Part shown: positions 26,372 through 37,831 of the stretch, in pieces
How positions within the stretch are numbered: position 1 is the first letter of the stretch
How the letters are laid out: each line of letters begins with the position of its first letter
Assembly (NCBI GenBank): GCA_026707545.1
Contig: JAPOWR010000001.1
Coordinates: 2,633,778 to 2,697,777, forward strand
Direction: 5' to 3'
DNA length: 64,000 nt
Origin: Acidobacteriota bacterium
GTDB taxonomy: Bacteria; Acidobacteriota; Thermoanaerobaculia; Multivoradales; Multivoraceae
The notes under the pieces: model-generated
Database searches by the model: none
What the model saw: only the letters and a program-made list of their open reading frames with translations
What the model was told of the DNA's origin: nothing
Position numbers and translations under genes: made by a program

Positions 26372-27586
26372 TCAGCCGAGCGCCTGAAACGCCCTCGCGG
26401 TTCCGGCGAGCGCCTGCTCGATGTCGGATTCCGTGTGTGCGGCGGACAGGAACATGTTGTGCCAGGGGTGCAGGAACACACCGTGGTCGAGGGCGTGGCT
26501 GCAGAACGCGAAACCCTTCTCTCTCCTGTCGTCGTCCTCGAAGAGGACGGTCGGCATCTGGGGTGGTCCGGTCTGGCGGATCGCGTGGCCGTAGCGACGA
26601 GCCTGTTCGTCCAGGCCGTCCCGAAACTGCTGCCCCAACCGCTCCACGACGGCCGGCGCGTCGACTTCGGCCAGAAGGTCGAGCGTCTCGATCGCCGCCG
26701 CGAAGGGCGCTGCCTGGTACCAGAACGAGCCGGTGACGAAGATGCGCGTCGCGGCCTCGCGATACGCCTCGTTGCCGAGAATGGCCGCCACCGGTTCGCC
26801 GTTGCCGATCGCCTTGCCCCACGCCGACAGGTCGGGTTGGACGCCCAGTTCGGACCAACTGGCGTCGAGCGAGAGGCGCAGCCCGGCCCGCACGTCGTCC
26901 AGGATGAGAGCCGCCCCCTCGGCGTCACAGATCTCGCGGGCGCGGCGCGCGAAGGCGAGGTCGGGCAGCTCCTGGTCCTGGCCGGCGTCGTGCTTGAACG
27001 CGGAGACGACGATGCCGGCGAGGTCGCCGGCCACCGCCCGGGCGGCGGCGTTCAGGCTCTCAACCTCGTTGTAGCGGTACGTCGGGAAGTGGACGTGATC
27101 CTCCGCGGGTGTGCCCCTCGACATCCGGTTCGCCCAGGGCGCCGCGCCGTGGTACGCGCCCTCGGCCACGAGGATCTTTCGCTTCTTACTCCGAGCGCGA
27201 GCCACCATGTTGCAGACGGTCGTCGCGTCGTTGCCGTTCTTCGCGAAGATGGCCCACCCGGCGTGGCTGACTTGCCCCACCAGGCGCTCGGCAAGCTCGA
27301 TGATGAGGGGCGGAGGCGCATTCGCGATGTCCAGCCGGTCGCGCTGCGCGTCCGCGGCGGCGCGAATGCGCGGATTGCCGTATCCGGCGATCATCGGACC
27401 GTATGAGCACATGAAGTCGATGTACTCGTTGCCGTCGACGTCCCAGAGCCGGCAACCTTCGGCCCGCTCGAAGTACTGCGGGTACCGCGGCGGCATGAGC
27501 CGGTATGTGGACATGTGCCCGTACATCCCGCCGGGGATCACGCGCTCGCCCCGGAGTTTGAGTGTCTGGTTCCGTTCGAGCTTCAA
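26372..27586 (-). CDS. Class III aminotransferase, glutamate-1-semialdehyde aminomutase-like (1)
   Basis: 404 residues, class III PLP aminotransferase. PLP Lys in SAWGKAIGNGEPVAA, Asp in LILDDVRAG, cofactor loop FAKNGNDAT; the N-terminus RVIPGGMYGH and GYGNPRI match the aminomutase-like branch. It differs clearly from the next gene, so the pair is an old duplication. The TTG start is forced: no ATG or GTG lies in frame between the katG stop, 10 bases upstream, and conserved sequence; GGGG precedes it. Co-transcription with katG is likely. Substrate unknown. Confidence 0.92.
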   Translation of the reverse strand: MKLERNQTLKLRGERVIPGGMYGHMSTYRLMPPRYPQYFERAEGCRLWDVDGNEYIDFMCSYGPMIAGYGNPRIRAAADAQRDRLDIANAPPPLIIELAERLVGQVSHAGWAIFAKNGNDATTVCNMVARARSKKRKILVAEGAYHGAAPWANRMSRGTPAEDHVHFPTYRYNEVESLNAAARAVAGDLAGIVVSAFKHDAGQDQELPDLAFARRAREICDAEGAALILDDVRAGLRLSLDASWSELGVQPDLSAWGKAIGNGEPVAAILGNEAYREAATRIFVTGSFWYQAAPFAAAIETLDLLAEVDAPAVVERLGQQFRDGLDEQARRYGHAIRQTGPPQMPTVLFEDDDRREKGFAFCSHALDHGVFLHPWHNMFLSAAHTESDIEQALAGTARAFQALG

Positions 27587-27596
27587 CGGCGCCCCA

Positions 27597-29930
<2,334 letters not shown>

Positions 29931-29940
29931 TCACGCGCCC

Positions 29941-32481
29941 TCAGAAGGTGAGACGCAGGGTCGCGCCGGCGGTTCGCGGCGGCTCGAGGAACGTGCTGCG
30001 GCTGCCGACGCGCAGCGGCGTGTTGAACGTCACGTTCTTCGTCTGCTCATCCGTCACGTTGTTGCTCCACAGCTCCACCGCCCATCGGCCGGAGTAGCCG
30101 CCGAGTCCAACTCGCACGTTCGCCTTCATGTTCGCCTCCTGGATGTCGAGAGCGAGGTTGGGCTGAGTGCTGGTCCGCCGGTCGTCCTCCCAACGCCCGT
30201 TCACGGACGCGAAGACCAGGAACCGGTCGCCCACCGTGTCATCCCAGTTCGCGCCGAAGGACACGACGTTCTCCGGCGCGTTGGTCAGCCTGGCGCCGCA
30301 CAGCGACTGGACCGAGGCTGCGGCGAGATCGCCTGCGCAGTCGTCCGGGTACTCCGAGTCCGCGAACGTGTAGCCGAAGTTCAGCGTAACGTGCTGCCCC
30401 GCGACCGCCGACAGCTCGAACTCGGCGCCCCGGCTCTGCGCCTTCGGCACGTTGAAGGTTCTGAACTGGACGCCCGTGAACTCGAGTACCTGGAAGTCCT
30501 CGATGTCGTAGTCGAACAGCGTGGCGTTCAGGCGCACCCGACGGTTCGCGAACTCCGACTTCACTCCCAGTTCGAGGGCGTCGATCTTCTCCGAGTCGAA
30601 CCGGGGGTCGGCGCCGCCGACGGCTGCGGTCGAGTCCAGATTGAAGCCGCCGGACTTGAAGCCGTGGGTGTAGCTCGCGTAGCCCTTGACGGTGTCGCTG
30701 AACTCGTAGACGGCCTGCGAGGTGTAGACCAGCTCGTCGTCCTGGAACGTGTCCGCGAACGTCGCGGGGAGGATCGGCACGCCGGTATCCGCCGGCGTGG
30801 CAAAGGGGAAGCAGTTGAAGGCCGCGTTCAGGTTGCCGATCGTCGTCGCCACCGGCGCGAGCGGCGTTCCCGCGGCGCCTTCAGCCAGGGCCCGCGCGTT
30901 CAGCAGGGTCGCGAGGCAGCCGGGGTTGCTCGCGGCCGGCTGCCTGAAGCTGCCGTCCTTCGTCTCGTCGACGTACCGCAGCCCGGCGACCAGCGAGAAG
31001 CGATCCGTCAGGCGGAAGGTGTTGTGCGTGAAGATCGACCACGAGTCGCCTTCCTGACGGTAGATGTTGTTCGCGAAGGCCCCGCCGACCGGAACACCGC
31101 CGGAGAAGGCGAGCGCCTGGTTGTCGGCCGCCAGAACGTCTCCGAACGTCCCCCCGGTGGCCAGGGGCACTCCGCCGAGCAGTTGCGCCGGGGCGAGCGC
31201 CGGAGCGAGGGCGTAGTTCCACAGAACGGCATCGACGAAGGACGAGAAGTCCCCCATGAGGCCGAGGCCGATGTGCTCGAGAATGTCCTCGCCCGAGGCG
31301 AAGCCACCGACCAGCCAACTGACCCGCTCGGTGTCGCCGCTGAGCCGGAACTCCTGGGTCCAGGACTCGATGTCGTCGAACGTGCCGAAGCCGTTGGCGG
31401 CCTCCGGAGAGACACCGTACACGCCAATGCCGACGAAGTCGTCCTGGATCGACGAGGCGAAGAAGTCGCGCCACGAACCCAGGTAGGTCAAGGAGACGTT
31501 GCCGGTCAGGTTGTAGTTGAGCTCGGCCGACAGGCCCTTCTGATCGAAGGGGTTGACGAACGGTCCCGCGTTCGAGCGCCGGGCGTCGAAGGCCGACGGA
31601 CCGACGACGGAGACGCCGCCGTCTGCCGGAAGTCCGGCCGCCGTGAACGAACCGAGTGCCGTGGCCGGCGTTTCGAGCAGGACGACGGCGTCGCAGCACT
31701 CCTCGTCCGCGTCCGAGTAGTCGCCGATGATCCGCAGCAACCCGCGGTCGCCGAGGCTCCAGAGCAACTGCCCGCGAACCAACGCCCGGTCGCGCGTGTA
31801 GCTCTCGGCTCCCGAAACGCTCTCGACGAAACCGTCCTGGTTTCGGACAGCAGCCGAGAGCCGGTAGCCGACCCGATCAGAAAGGGGGCCGCCCACCCCC
31901 GCCTGGAGATTGAAGGCGTTGAAGTTGCCCGCCGTCAGATTGAGGAAACCTGAGTGATCCGTCAGGCTCGGCTGCCGCGTGCGCAAGTTCAGGGCGCCCG
32001 CCGAAACGTTGCGGCCAAAGAGGGTGCCCTGCGGGCCGCGAAGCACCTCGATCGACTCGACATCGAGCTGATCGCCGAGCGCGATCCCCGGCCGACTCAG
32101 GTAGATCCCGTCGAGGAACACGCCGACCGAACTCTCGAGTCCGATGTTGTTGCCGGTCGTGCCGACGCCCCGGATGCGCAGGGTCGTTCCCTGCGACTCC
32201 GTCTGCGACGAGTTCATGTTGAAGCTCGACGCCAGCGTCGGCAGGTCGCGTATGTCCATCATGCCGGCGCGCTCGATCTGGAGGGGCGTGATCGCCGTCA
32301 CCGCGATCGGTACGTCCTGCAGCGACTCCTCGCGCTTCGTCGCTGTAACCGTGATCTCCTCGACGAACAGGCCCTCGGCCACCGCCGGATCCTGAGCGGG
32401 TTCGTCCTCCTGCGCCCACGCCGAGCCTGCGGCCAGAACGAACGGAACGAACCCGGACAGAAACAGTCTTCTCAGCTTCAA
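29941..32481 (-). CDS. TonB-dependent receptor
   Basis: 846-residue outer-membrane receptor without a carboxypeptidase-regulatory domain. Signal peptide to SAWA-Q near residue 23, TonB box EEITVTATKRE, plug with LRIRGVGTTGNN, VGVFLDGIY and EVLRGPQGTLFGRNVSAGALNLRT, barrel ending in TLRLTF. This classical architecture suits siderophores, vitamin B12 or other small ligands, but it also matches the large family of receptors with unknown substrate common in Alpha- and Gammaproteobacteria and Acidobacteriota. TTG start with AAGGGG at suitable distance. It probably follows the PQQ dehydrogenase and glyoxalase-like genes in one transcript. Confidence 0.95.
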   Translation of the reverse strand: MKLRRLFLSGFVPFVLAAGSAWAQEDEPAQDPAVAEGLFVEEITVTATKREESLQDVPIAVTAITPLQIERAGMMDIRDLPTLASSFNMNSSQTESQGTTLRIRGVGTTGNNIGLESSVGVFLDGIYLSRPGIALGDQLDVESIEVLRGPQGTLFGRNVSAGALNLRTRQPSLTDHSGFLNLTAGNFNAFNLQAGVGGPLSDRVGYRLSAAVRNQDGFVESVSGAESYTRDRALVRGQLLWSLGDRGLLRIIGDYSDADEECCDAVVLLETPATALGSFTAAGLPADGGVSVVGPSAFDARRSNAGPFVNPFDQKGLSAELNYNLTGNVSLTYLGSWRDFFASSIQDDFVGIGVYGVSPEAANGFGTFDDIESWTQEFRLSGDTERVSWLVGGFASGEDILEHIGLGLMGDFSSFVDAVLWNYALAPALAPAQLLGGVPLATGGTFGDVLAADNQALAFSGGVPVGGAFANNIYRQEGDSWSIFTHNTFRLTDRFSLVAGLRYVDETKDGSFRQPAASNPGCLATLLNARALAEGAAGTPLAPVATTIGNLNAAFNCFPFATPADTGVPILPATFADTFQDDELVYTSQAVYEFSDTVKGYASYTHGFKSGGFNLDSTAAVGGADPRFDSEKIDALELGVKSEFANRRVRLNATLFDYDIEDFQVLEFTGVQFRTFNVPKAQSRGAEFELSAVAGQHVTLNFGYTFADSEYPDDCAGDLAAASVQSLCGARLTNAPENVVSFGANWDDTVGDRFLVFASVNGRWEDDRRTSTQPNLALDIQEANMKANVRVGLGGYSGRWAVELWSNNVTDEQTKNVTFNTPLRVGSRSTFLEPPRTAGATLRLTF

Positions 32482-32504
32482 GGTGGAGCCCCTTTGGAGT
32501 AGTC

Positions 32505-32529
32505 CGTTGCGGAGGGGGCGGCCGCAACG
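32505..32529 (-). other. Hairpin in gap between glyoxalase-like and TonB receptor genes
   Basis: CGTTGCGG / CCGCAACG, an exact 8-bp stem with a 9-nt loop, 54 bases past the glyoxalase-like stop and 24 bases before the TonB receptor start. No U-tract follows. It may be a leader structure or processing signal; nothing else is recognised in this 101-base gap. Confidence 0.35.
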
Positions 32530-32582
32530 AGTGTCTTCCGGCCAACACCCGGCAGGGCACGGCTATTCCATCGAGGAGCCCC

Positions 32583-33359
32583 TCAGACGAGCCGGAGGCG
32601 CATGCCGCAGATCGTCACGAGGTCTTCGCCGGTGCGGCAACCCGCGGCCTCGGCGTTGGCCAGCGCCCTTGCCCGGTCCGTCACACGGATGTCCAGTCCG
32701 CCGAGCCCTTCGGGACGGCCGTCGCGCAGGGGGACGAAGCGGATCTCGGCATCCCGCAACGCGATCGTCGGAACGTCGCCGCCGCCGACCGGCTCGTCGA
32801 GAACCTCGCCCCAGCGGGCGGCCAGTGCCGCGGGATCGGCGGTCTGGATCTCGGCGGCGCGAATGCCGTCGACGATCTCCGTGTGCTTCGCCCGCTGCCA
32901 GTCCTCTCCGGCGGGCCACCAGGAGCCGTCCGGGCGCTCCTCGTCGACGTTCCAGCGCAGTTCCGGGATGGCGCCGGGAACGTCCTTGGGATGGAGCTGC
33001 ATGCCCATGCCGCGCTCGCTCCGGCCCGGTTCCGAGACCAGACGGATGCCGAGGTCCGCGACCCGCTGCTGGTAACCGGCGTAGCTACCCTGAGGAACCT
33101 GCATGATCACCATGTAGCCGCCGTCGCCGCCGCGACGCTTGAGGTACCGGCCGCCGGGCGTGTCGTGCTCGCCCGGTTGCGGCGACACCGTCTCCAGGAA
33201 CTGGTCGCCGAAGGGGATCAGGAAGTTGTGCAGACCGTACTTCCCCACGCCCGGGTCGCGGTAGCAGACCTCGACGCCGAAGACCGACTCGCACTGCTGC
33301 TGGATGCGATCGAGGTCATGGGCGACCAGACAGATCTGGCGCATGCGGATTTCGGACAT
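32583..33359 (-). CDS. VOC/glyoxalase-like domain protein
   Basis: 258 residues with a vicinal-oxygen-chelate (glyoxalase-like) fold: RMRQICLVAHDLDRI is the first beta-alpha unit, and the second half (from about TEIVDGIRAAEIQTADP) repeats the module. One probable metal Glu lies in QFLETVSP; other ligands are not obvious. Such proteins include isomerases, dioxygenases and resistance proteins; the role here is unknown. AAGGAG sits 7 bases before the ATG at 33359. It follows the PQQ dehydrogenase gene by 40 bases on the same strand. Confidence 0.87.
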   Translation of the reverse strand: MSEIRMRQICLVAHDLDRIQQQCESVFGVEVCYRDPGVGKYGLHNFLIPFGDQFLETVSPQPGEHDTPGGRYLKRRGGDGGYMVIMQVPQGSYAGYQQRVADLGIRLVSEPGRSERGMGMQLHPKDVPGAIPELRWNVDEERPDGSWWPAGEDWQRAKHTEIVDGIRAAEIQTADPAALAARWGEVLDEPVGGGDVPTIALRDAEIRFVPLRDGRPEGLGGLDIRVTDRARALANAEAAGCRTGEDLVTICGMRLRLV

Positions 33360-33399
33360 GGACGGCTCCTTGTGCGGGCTGGGTTTGAGAGGGGCGACT

Positions 33400-35190
33400 C
33401 TACGGCAACGCGAACACGAACAGATTGCTGCCACGGCCGGGGCGGAGTTCGGGTGTCATGCGCGCGTTGGTCAGCCGGCCCGGACCGGTGTTGACGGCCA
33501 CGTACTGGCGGCCCGAGACGGCGTACGTGACCGGGAAGCCCATGACCGGGGCACCGAGGTTGATCTCCCACAGCGCCTCGCCAGTCTCCTGGTCCAGGGC
33601 CCGGAAGCGTCCGCCCTGGTCGCCGCCGAACAGCAGGCCGCCGCCGGTCGCCAGCAGCGAGAAGGTCGCGGCCCGCGTCTCGTAGACCCACAGGGTCTCG
33701 CCGGTCTCCGCCGAGATCGCCCGCACCGTGCCCAGCTGGTCGGTGCCGGGCGCCACGACGTGGTTGGCGGCCAGGGCGTAGTGCGCGACGATCTGGTCCA
33801 GGGCCTTGACCTCCTCGCTCTTGAAGTCGGTCGTCACGAGCATCTCCGCGCACGCCTGCCGCAGCGGGAAGTACATGGTGCGCGTGACGGGGCTGTAGGC
33901 GCCTGCTTCCCAGTCCTTGCCGCCCGCCCACGAGGGGCAGATGAACATCACCTGCTCGAGTTCGCGGAAGATCACCTCTTCGTTGAGGCTCACCTCGCCG
34001 GTGGCGCCGTCGATGCCGGTGATCACGTTCTGCCGCACGGTCGGCGTCGCCCAGAGAAACTCGCCCGTGGCGCGGTCGAGGGTGTAGACCAGACCGGTCT
34101 TGCCGGGGATACCGGTGACGACCCTGCGCACCTCTCCCGCCTTCAGCCGCGGGTTGATCCACTCGACCGCTTCCGGGTCCGGCGCGACCGCCGTATCGAC
34201 CAGGATGCGCTCGAAGACGTGGTCGAGGTCCCAGGAGTCGTTCAGGTGCTGGTAGTGCCAGCGGATCTCGCCGGTCGAGACGTCGAGCGCCAGGGTCGAG
34301 TTGTGGTACAGGTGCGTGAGATTCGTACCGCCGAGCATGAACCTGGGCGCCGGCGCCGTGACGCCCGTGCCGATGTAGACGAGTTCCAGTTCCGGGTCGT
34401 AGCTCGGCGGCATCCAGGTCCCGACGTGGCGGCGGTCCTCGTAGGGCACCGCGCCCCAGGTCTCGTTTCCCGGTTCGCCCGGCGCCGGCAGGGTGCGGCG
34501 CCGCCAGAGTTCCCGGCCTGTTTGCGCGTCATGGGCGAGGATGACGCACGCGTCCGGGCCGCCGAGGGGCCTGCAGCTCCGCCCGGAGATCAGCTTGCCG
34601 TCGGCGACGATCGGCCCGGCGCTGTGATGGGCCGGGTTGAACTTGTAGTCGAGGATCCGCGTCTCCCAGGCGAGTGCGCCCGTCACGGCATCGAGCGCGT
34701 AGGCGTAGTGGTCGGCGCTGGTGCCCAGGATGTACTCGCCCCAGATGGCGATGTTGCGCGTCTTGCGGGCTAGCGGTCCGGTGTAACCCCAGACGTCCTC
34801 CGGCAGGTCCCGCCGGTACTCCCAGATCAGCTCGCCGGTTTCGGCCGAGAGAGCCTGGATGACGTCCTCCCTGTTGGCGACGTACAGCACGCCGTCGTAC
34901 GCCAGCGGCGTGGTCTCGGCGCTTCCATCGGCCATCGACCTCGTCCACTCCATCCGGATCCGCCCGACGTTCTCCCGCGTGATCTGGTCGAGCGGGCTGT
35001 AGCCCCAGGCGTCGAGGGTGCGGCGGAAGCTGAGCCAGTCTTCCGGCGCCGGGTTCTGCAGCATGGCGTCGGTGACCGGGACGAACTCGCTGCCCGAAGA
35101 CTCCTGCGCGCCAGCGGTCGCGCCGGTCAAGGCCGGACACGCGACCAAGAGCGCCGCCGACAGGAGAACGCTGACCACACGTCCGTTCAT
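33400..35190 (-). CDS. PQQ-dependent dehydrogenase (quinoprotein beta-propeller)
   Basis: 596-residue periplasmic quinoprotein. Signal peptide or lipoprotein signal (LLVACPAL) followed by an eight-bladed propeller with repeated A.(T/D)GE..W motifs (AETGELIWEYR, AVTGALAWET, ALDVSTGEIRWHY, DRATGEFLWATP, AETGETLWVYE, DQETGEALWEIN) typical of methanol/alcohol/glucose dehydrogenases. No cytochrome c domain is fused. Oxidises an alcohol or sugar and passes electrons to a separate carrier; the substrate is not evident. PQQ synthesis genes are absent from the window. The ATG at 35190 gives a full signal. Confidence 0.92.
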   Translation of the reverse strand: MNGRVVSVLLSAALLVACPALTGATAGAQESSGSEFVPVTDAMLQNPAPEDWLSFRRTLDAWGYSPLDQITRENVGRIRMEWTRSMADGSAETTPLAYDGVLYVANREDVIQALSAETGELIWEYRRDLPEDVWGYTGPLARKTRNIAIWGEYILGTSADHYAYALDAVTGALAWETRILDYKFNPAHHSAGPIVADGKLISGRSCRPLGGPDACVILAHDAQTGRELWRRRTLPAPGEPGNETWGAVPYEDRRHVGTWMPPSYDPELELVYIGTGVTAPAPRFMLGGTNLTHLYHNSTLALDVSTGEIRWHYQHLNDSWDLDHVFERILVDTAVAPDPEAVEWINPRLKAGEVRRVVTGIPGKTGLVYTLDRATGEFLWATPTVRQNVITGIDGATGEVSLNEEVIFRELEQVMFICPSWAGGKDWEAGAYSPVTRTMYFPLRQACAEMLVTTDFKSEEVKALDQIVAHYALAANHVVAPGTDQLGTVRAISAETGETLWVYETRAATFSLLATGGGLLFGGDQGGRFRALDQETGEALWEINLGAPVMGFPVTYAVSGRQYVAVNTGPGRLTNARMTPELRPGRGSNLFVFALP

Positions 35191-35295
35191 CGCCTAACGA
35201 TAGTCCTCCCCTGGGATGGCCGAGAAGTCTGGCGGCGCTTACCGTTGAGGGTCGACGGCCAGTATCGGTAGCCTCCTGGCCCGGAGACCACACTG

Positions 35296-36198
35296 ATGGC
35301 ACAGGGATTCACGGACCGCGACGTCCCCGACCAGTCGGGGCGGACGTTTCTCGTCACCGGGGCGAACACCGGCATCGGCTTCGAGACCGCGAGGGTGCTG
35401 GCGAGGCGCGGTGGGCGCGTACTGCTGGGGTGCCGCTCCGAGGAGCGAGCCGCCGGTGCGATCGCCAGGATCCACGCCGAATCCCCGGAGGCCGACCTCG
35501 AGTTCCTGGCCCTCGACCAGGCTGATCTGGCCAGCGTGCGAGCGGCCGCCGAGAGGGCCGCCGCCGAGCCCCGGCTCGACGTACTCGTCAACAACGCCGG
35601 CATCATGGGGGTGCCGCGCACCCTGACCGTCGACGGCTTCGAGGCGCAGTTCGGGGTCAATCACCTCGGCACGTTCGCGCTCACCGGGCGGCTCCTGCCG
35701 AAGCTGGAACGAACCGAAGGCAGCCGGATCGTGATTACCGCCAGCCTCGCCCATCGCGGCGGCCGGATCCACTGGGAGGACATCGACGGCGCGAAGCTCT
35801 ATTCGCGCCAGACGCGCTACCGGCAGAGCAAGCTGGCCAATCTGATGTACATGTACGAGCTTCACCGGCGGCTCAAGGCCCGCGGTTCCCGGACGATCGC
35901 CGTCGCCTGTCATCCCGGCCTGGCGCAGACCGAGATCGGCCGCGACTTTCCCCTCATCCAGGCGGCTGCGCCCCTGATTCGCATCTTCTTCAATACCCAG
36001 GCAATGGGCGCCTGGCCGACTCTCATGGCGGCGACCGCACCCGGACTCACCGGAGGCGACTACTACGGGCCACGGAACTGGGAAGTAAGCGGTCCGGCCG
36101 GCGGGGCCTGGTCGTCGCCGGCCAGCCGCGATCCGGAGCTGGGCAGGCGGCTATGGGAACTTTCGGTGGAGATGACCGGAGTGGATCCTGGAATCTGA
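35296..36198 (+). CDS. Short-chain dehydrogenase/reductase
   Basis: 300-residue classical SDR. Cofactor motif TGANTGIG, NNAG near residue 100, catalytic Ser in ITASLAHRGG and YRQSK (Tyr-x3-Lys). The size and HPGLAQTEIG segment resemble retinol-dehydrogenase/WWOX-like SDRs. CGGAGA lies 9 bases before the ATG. It reduces or oxidises an alcohol/ketone with NAD(P). It is followed after 16 bases by the FAD hydroxylase, with which it is probably co-transcribed. Confidence 0.93.
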   Translation: MAQGFTDRDVPDQSGRTFLVTGANTGIGFETARVLARRGGRVLLGCRSEERAAGAIARIHAESPEADLEFLALDQADLASVRAAAERAAAEPRLDVLVNNAGIMGVPRTLTVDGFEAQFGVNHLGTFALTGRLLPKLERTEGSRIVITASLAHRGGRIHWEDIDGAKLYSRQTRYRQSKLANLMYMYELHRRLKARGSRTIAVACHPGLAQTEIGRDFPLIQAAAPLIRIFFNTQAMGAWPTLMAATAPGLTGGDYYGPRNWEVSGPAGGAWSSPASRDPELGRRLWELSVEMTGVDPGI

Positions 36199-36214
36199 AC
36201 GCATCGAGACGCAG

Positions 36215-37831
36215 GTGCTGATCATCGGCGGCGGTCCGATCGGCCTGATGGGATCGCTGCTCCTGTCCCGGCTGGGCGTCAAGTCGCTGGTCGTCGACCT
36301 GCGGGGACGTACGAGCACCCACCCTCGATCCCGGCTGCTGGACGCACCCTCGGTCGAGTTGATGCGCGAGGTCGGCGTGGAGCAGCAGGTGATCGACACC
36401 GGCCTCGGCCCCGACTGGACCGAGTACAACCGCTGGTTCGACTCTCTGGCGGGCAAGGAGATCTGCCGGGTCCCCACGCCGTCCTTCCACTCGGTGCGGA
36501 CCGACCGCAGTTCGTCCATGCCGGTGATGACGGCGCAGGACTACGTCGAGGCGATCCTCTTCGACCAGGCGGCGTCGGACCCGAACGTCGACCTCCGCTT
36601 CGACACCACCGCGAACGGACTGACTCAGAACGACACCTGCGTCTCCTGCACGATCCGCGACAACCGCACCGGCCGCGCGACCCCCGTCTCCGCCGGGTTC
36701 GCGATCGGCGCCGACGGTCTCCGGAGTTCGACGCGCACCGCCATCGGCACGACGCTGGAGGCGGACTTCATGGACGTCTTCTTCCAGGACGTCATCTTCG
36801 AAGCGGACTTCTCTGGACACACCAGCGACCGGCAGGGCGGCCTGCTCTTCATCGCCCACCCGATGGGGGCCGCCGTCTTCCAGCCACTCGACGGCGTGCG
36901 GCGCTGGCGCTGCCAGATCGGCGGCTTCGACCGCACGCAGCAGATGACCGCTGAGTTCGCCGAGAACTGGATCCGGTCGGCGCTCGGCGCCGACGACCCG
37001 GTCCCGATCGAAGTGCGAACGATGACGGAGTGGCAGTTCCAGCCGGGCCGCGCCGGCCGTCTCGGCAGCGGCCGCATCTTCCTGGCCGGCGACGCCGCGC
37101 ACGTGTTCATCCCGACCGGGGGCCTCGGCAACAACACGGGGTTCGTCGGCATCCGCAACCTCGCCTGGAAGATCGCCTTCGTGCTTCGCGGCGCCTCGCC
37201 CGCTTCCCTGCTAGAGACGTACGACACCGAGCACCAGCCGGTCGCCGAGCAGCGCGTCGCGGCCGGACGGCGCAACGCGCAACTGTCCGGAGGGATCTTC
37301 CGGGCGTTCCACGAGGGCGGCGATACGCAAGCGGCCGCCCGGAACTGCCGTCAGTACGGGGAGTACGAGGGGTTGATCTACGGCTACGAGTTGACATCGA
37401 GGCTCTGCGCACGCGACGAGGAGCCCGCGCCCGCGGTGGAGAATCCCGTCTGCGACTACGTGCCGGTCGTTCGGTCCGGCCGCCGGGCGCCGAACCTGTG
37501 GCTGGACGGGAGTTGGAACCGTTCCCTCCTCGACTGGAACGGCTTGGGCTACACCACCGTTCTGGGCGCGCACGTGGATCCCGAGCCGTGGCGGGCCGCG
37601 GCCGGCGCGCTCGCCGAGAGCGGGTTCCCCATCCGGACCGCACGGCTGCCGGAAGTCGAGGCCGAATCGCCGTACGACAACGGGGAGATCGTCCTCATGC
37701 GCCCCGACGGCATCGTCGCCGACCATTGGGACGCCGCCAGCGTGGACTCCGGCGACGAGCCGGCGCGCCTGACGCGCATCCTGCCCATCAAGGGTCGCGG
37801 CGCAGGCTCTCCGCCACCTCCCTCTTCATGA
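36215..37831 (+). CDS. FAD-dependent aromatic hydroxylase (PheA/TfdB-like)
   Basis: 538-residue flavoprotein monooxygenase. Dinucleotide motif LIIGGGPIGLMG at the very N-terminus, the middle DG motif in IGADGLRSSTR, and the second FAD motif GDAAHVFIPTGGLGNNTG place it with phenol/2,4-dichlorophenol hydroxylases and polyketide hydroxylases. A thioredoxin-like C-terminal domain follows (about 400-538). It hydroxylates an aromatic ring using NAD(P)H and O2. The GTG at 36215 leaves almost nothing before the first strand; a CTG at 36188 could be the real start. Its 3' end overlaps the convergent acyl-CoA ligase gene by 44 bases. Confidence 0.92.
   Translation: MLIIGGGPIGLMGSLLLSRLGVKSLVVDLRGRTSTHPRSRLLDAPSVELMREVGVEQQVIDTGLGPDWTEYNRWFDSLAGKEICRVPTPSFHSVRTDRSSSMPVMTAQDYVEAILFDQAASDPNVDLRFDTTANGLTQNDTCVSCTIRDNRTGRATPVSAGFAIGADGLRSSTRTAIGTTLEADFMDVFFQDVIFEADFSGHTSDRQGGLLFIAHPMGAAVFQPLDGVRRWRCQIGGFDRTQQMTAEFAENWIRSALGADDPVPIEVRTMTEWQFQPGRAGRLGSGRIFLAGDAAHVFIPTGGLGNNTGFVGIRNLAWKIAFVLRGASPASLLETYDTEHQPVAEQRVAAGRRNAQLSGGIFRAFHEGGDTQAAARNCRQYGEYEGLIYGYELTSRLCARDEEPAPAVENPVCDYVPVVRSGRRAPNLWLDGSWNRSLLDWNGLGYTTVLGAHVDPEPWRAAAGALAESGFPIRTARLPEVEAESPYDNGEIVLMRPDGIVADHWDAASVDSGDEPARLTRILPIKGRGAGSPPPPSS

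Noticed and set aside
25016..27586. Housekeeping hemL
   Set aside because: Two diverged tandem copies, no heme genes nearby and katG linkage make this unlikely from sequence alone.
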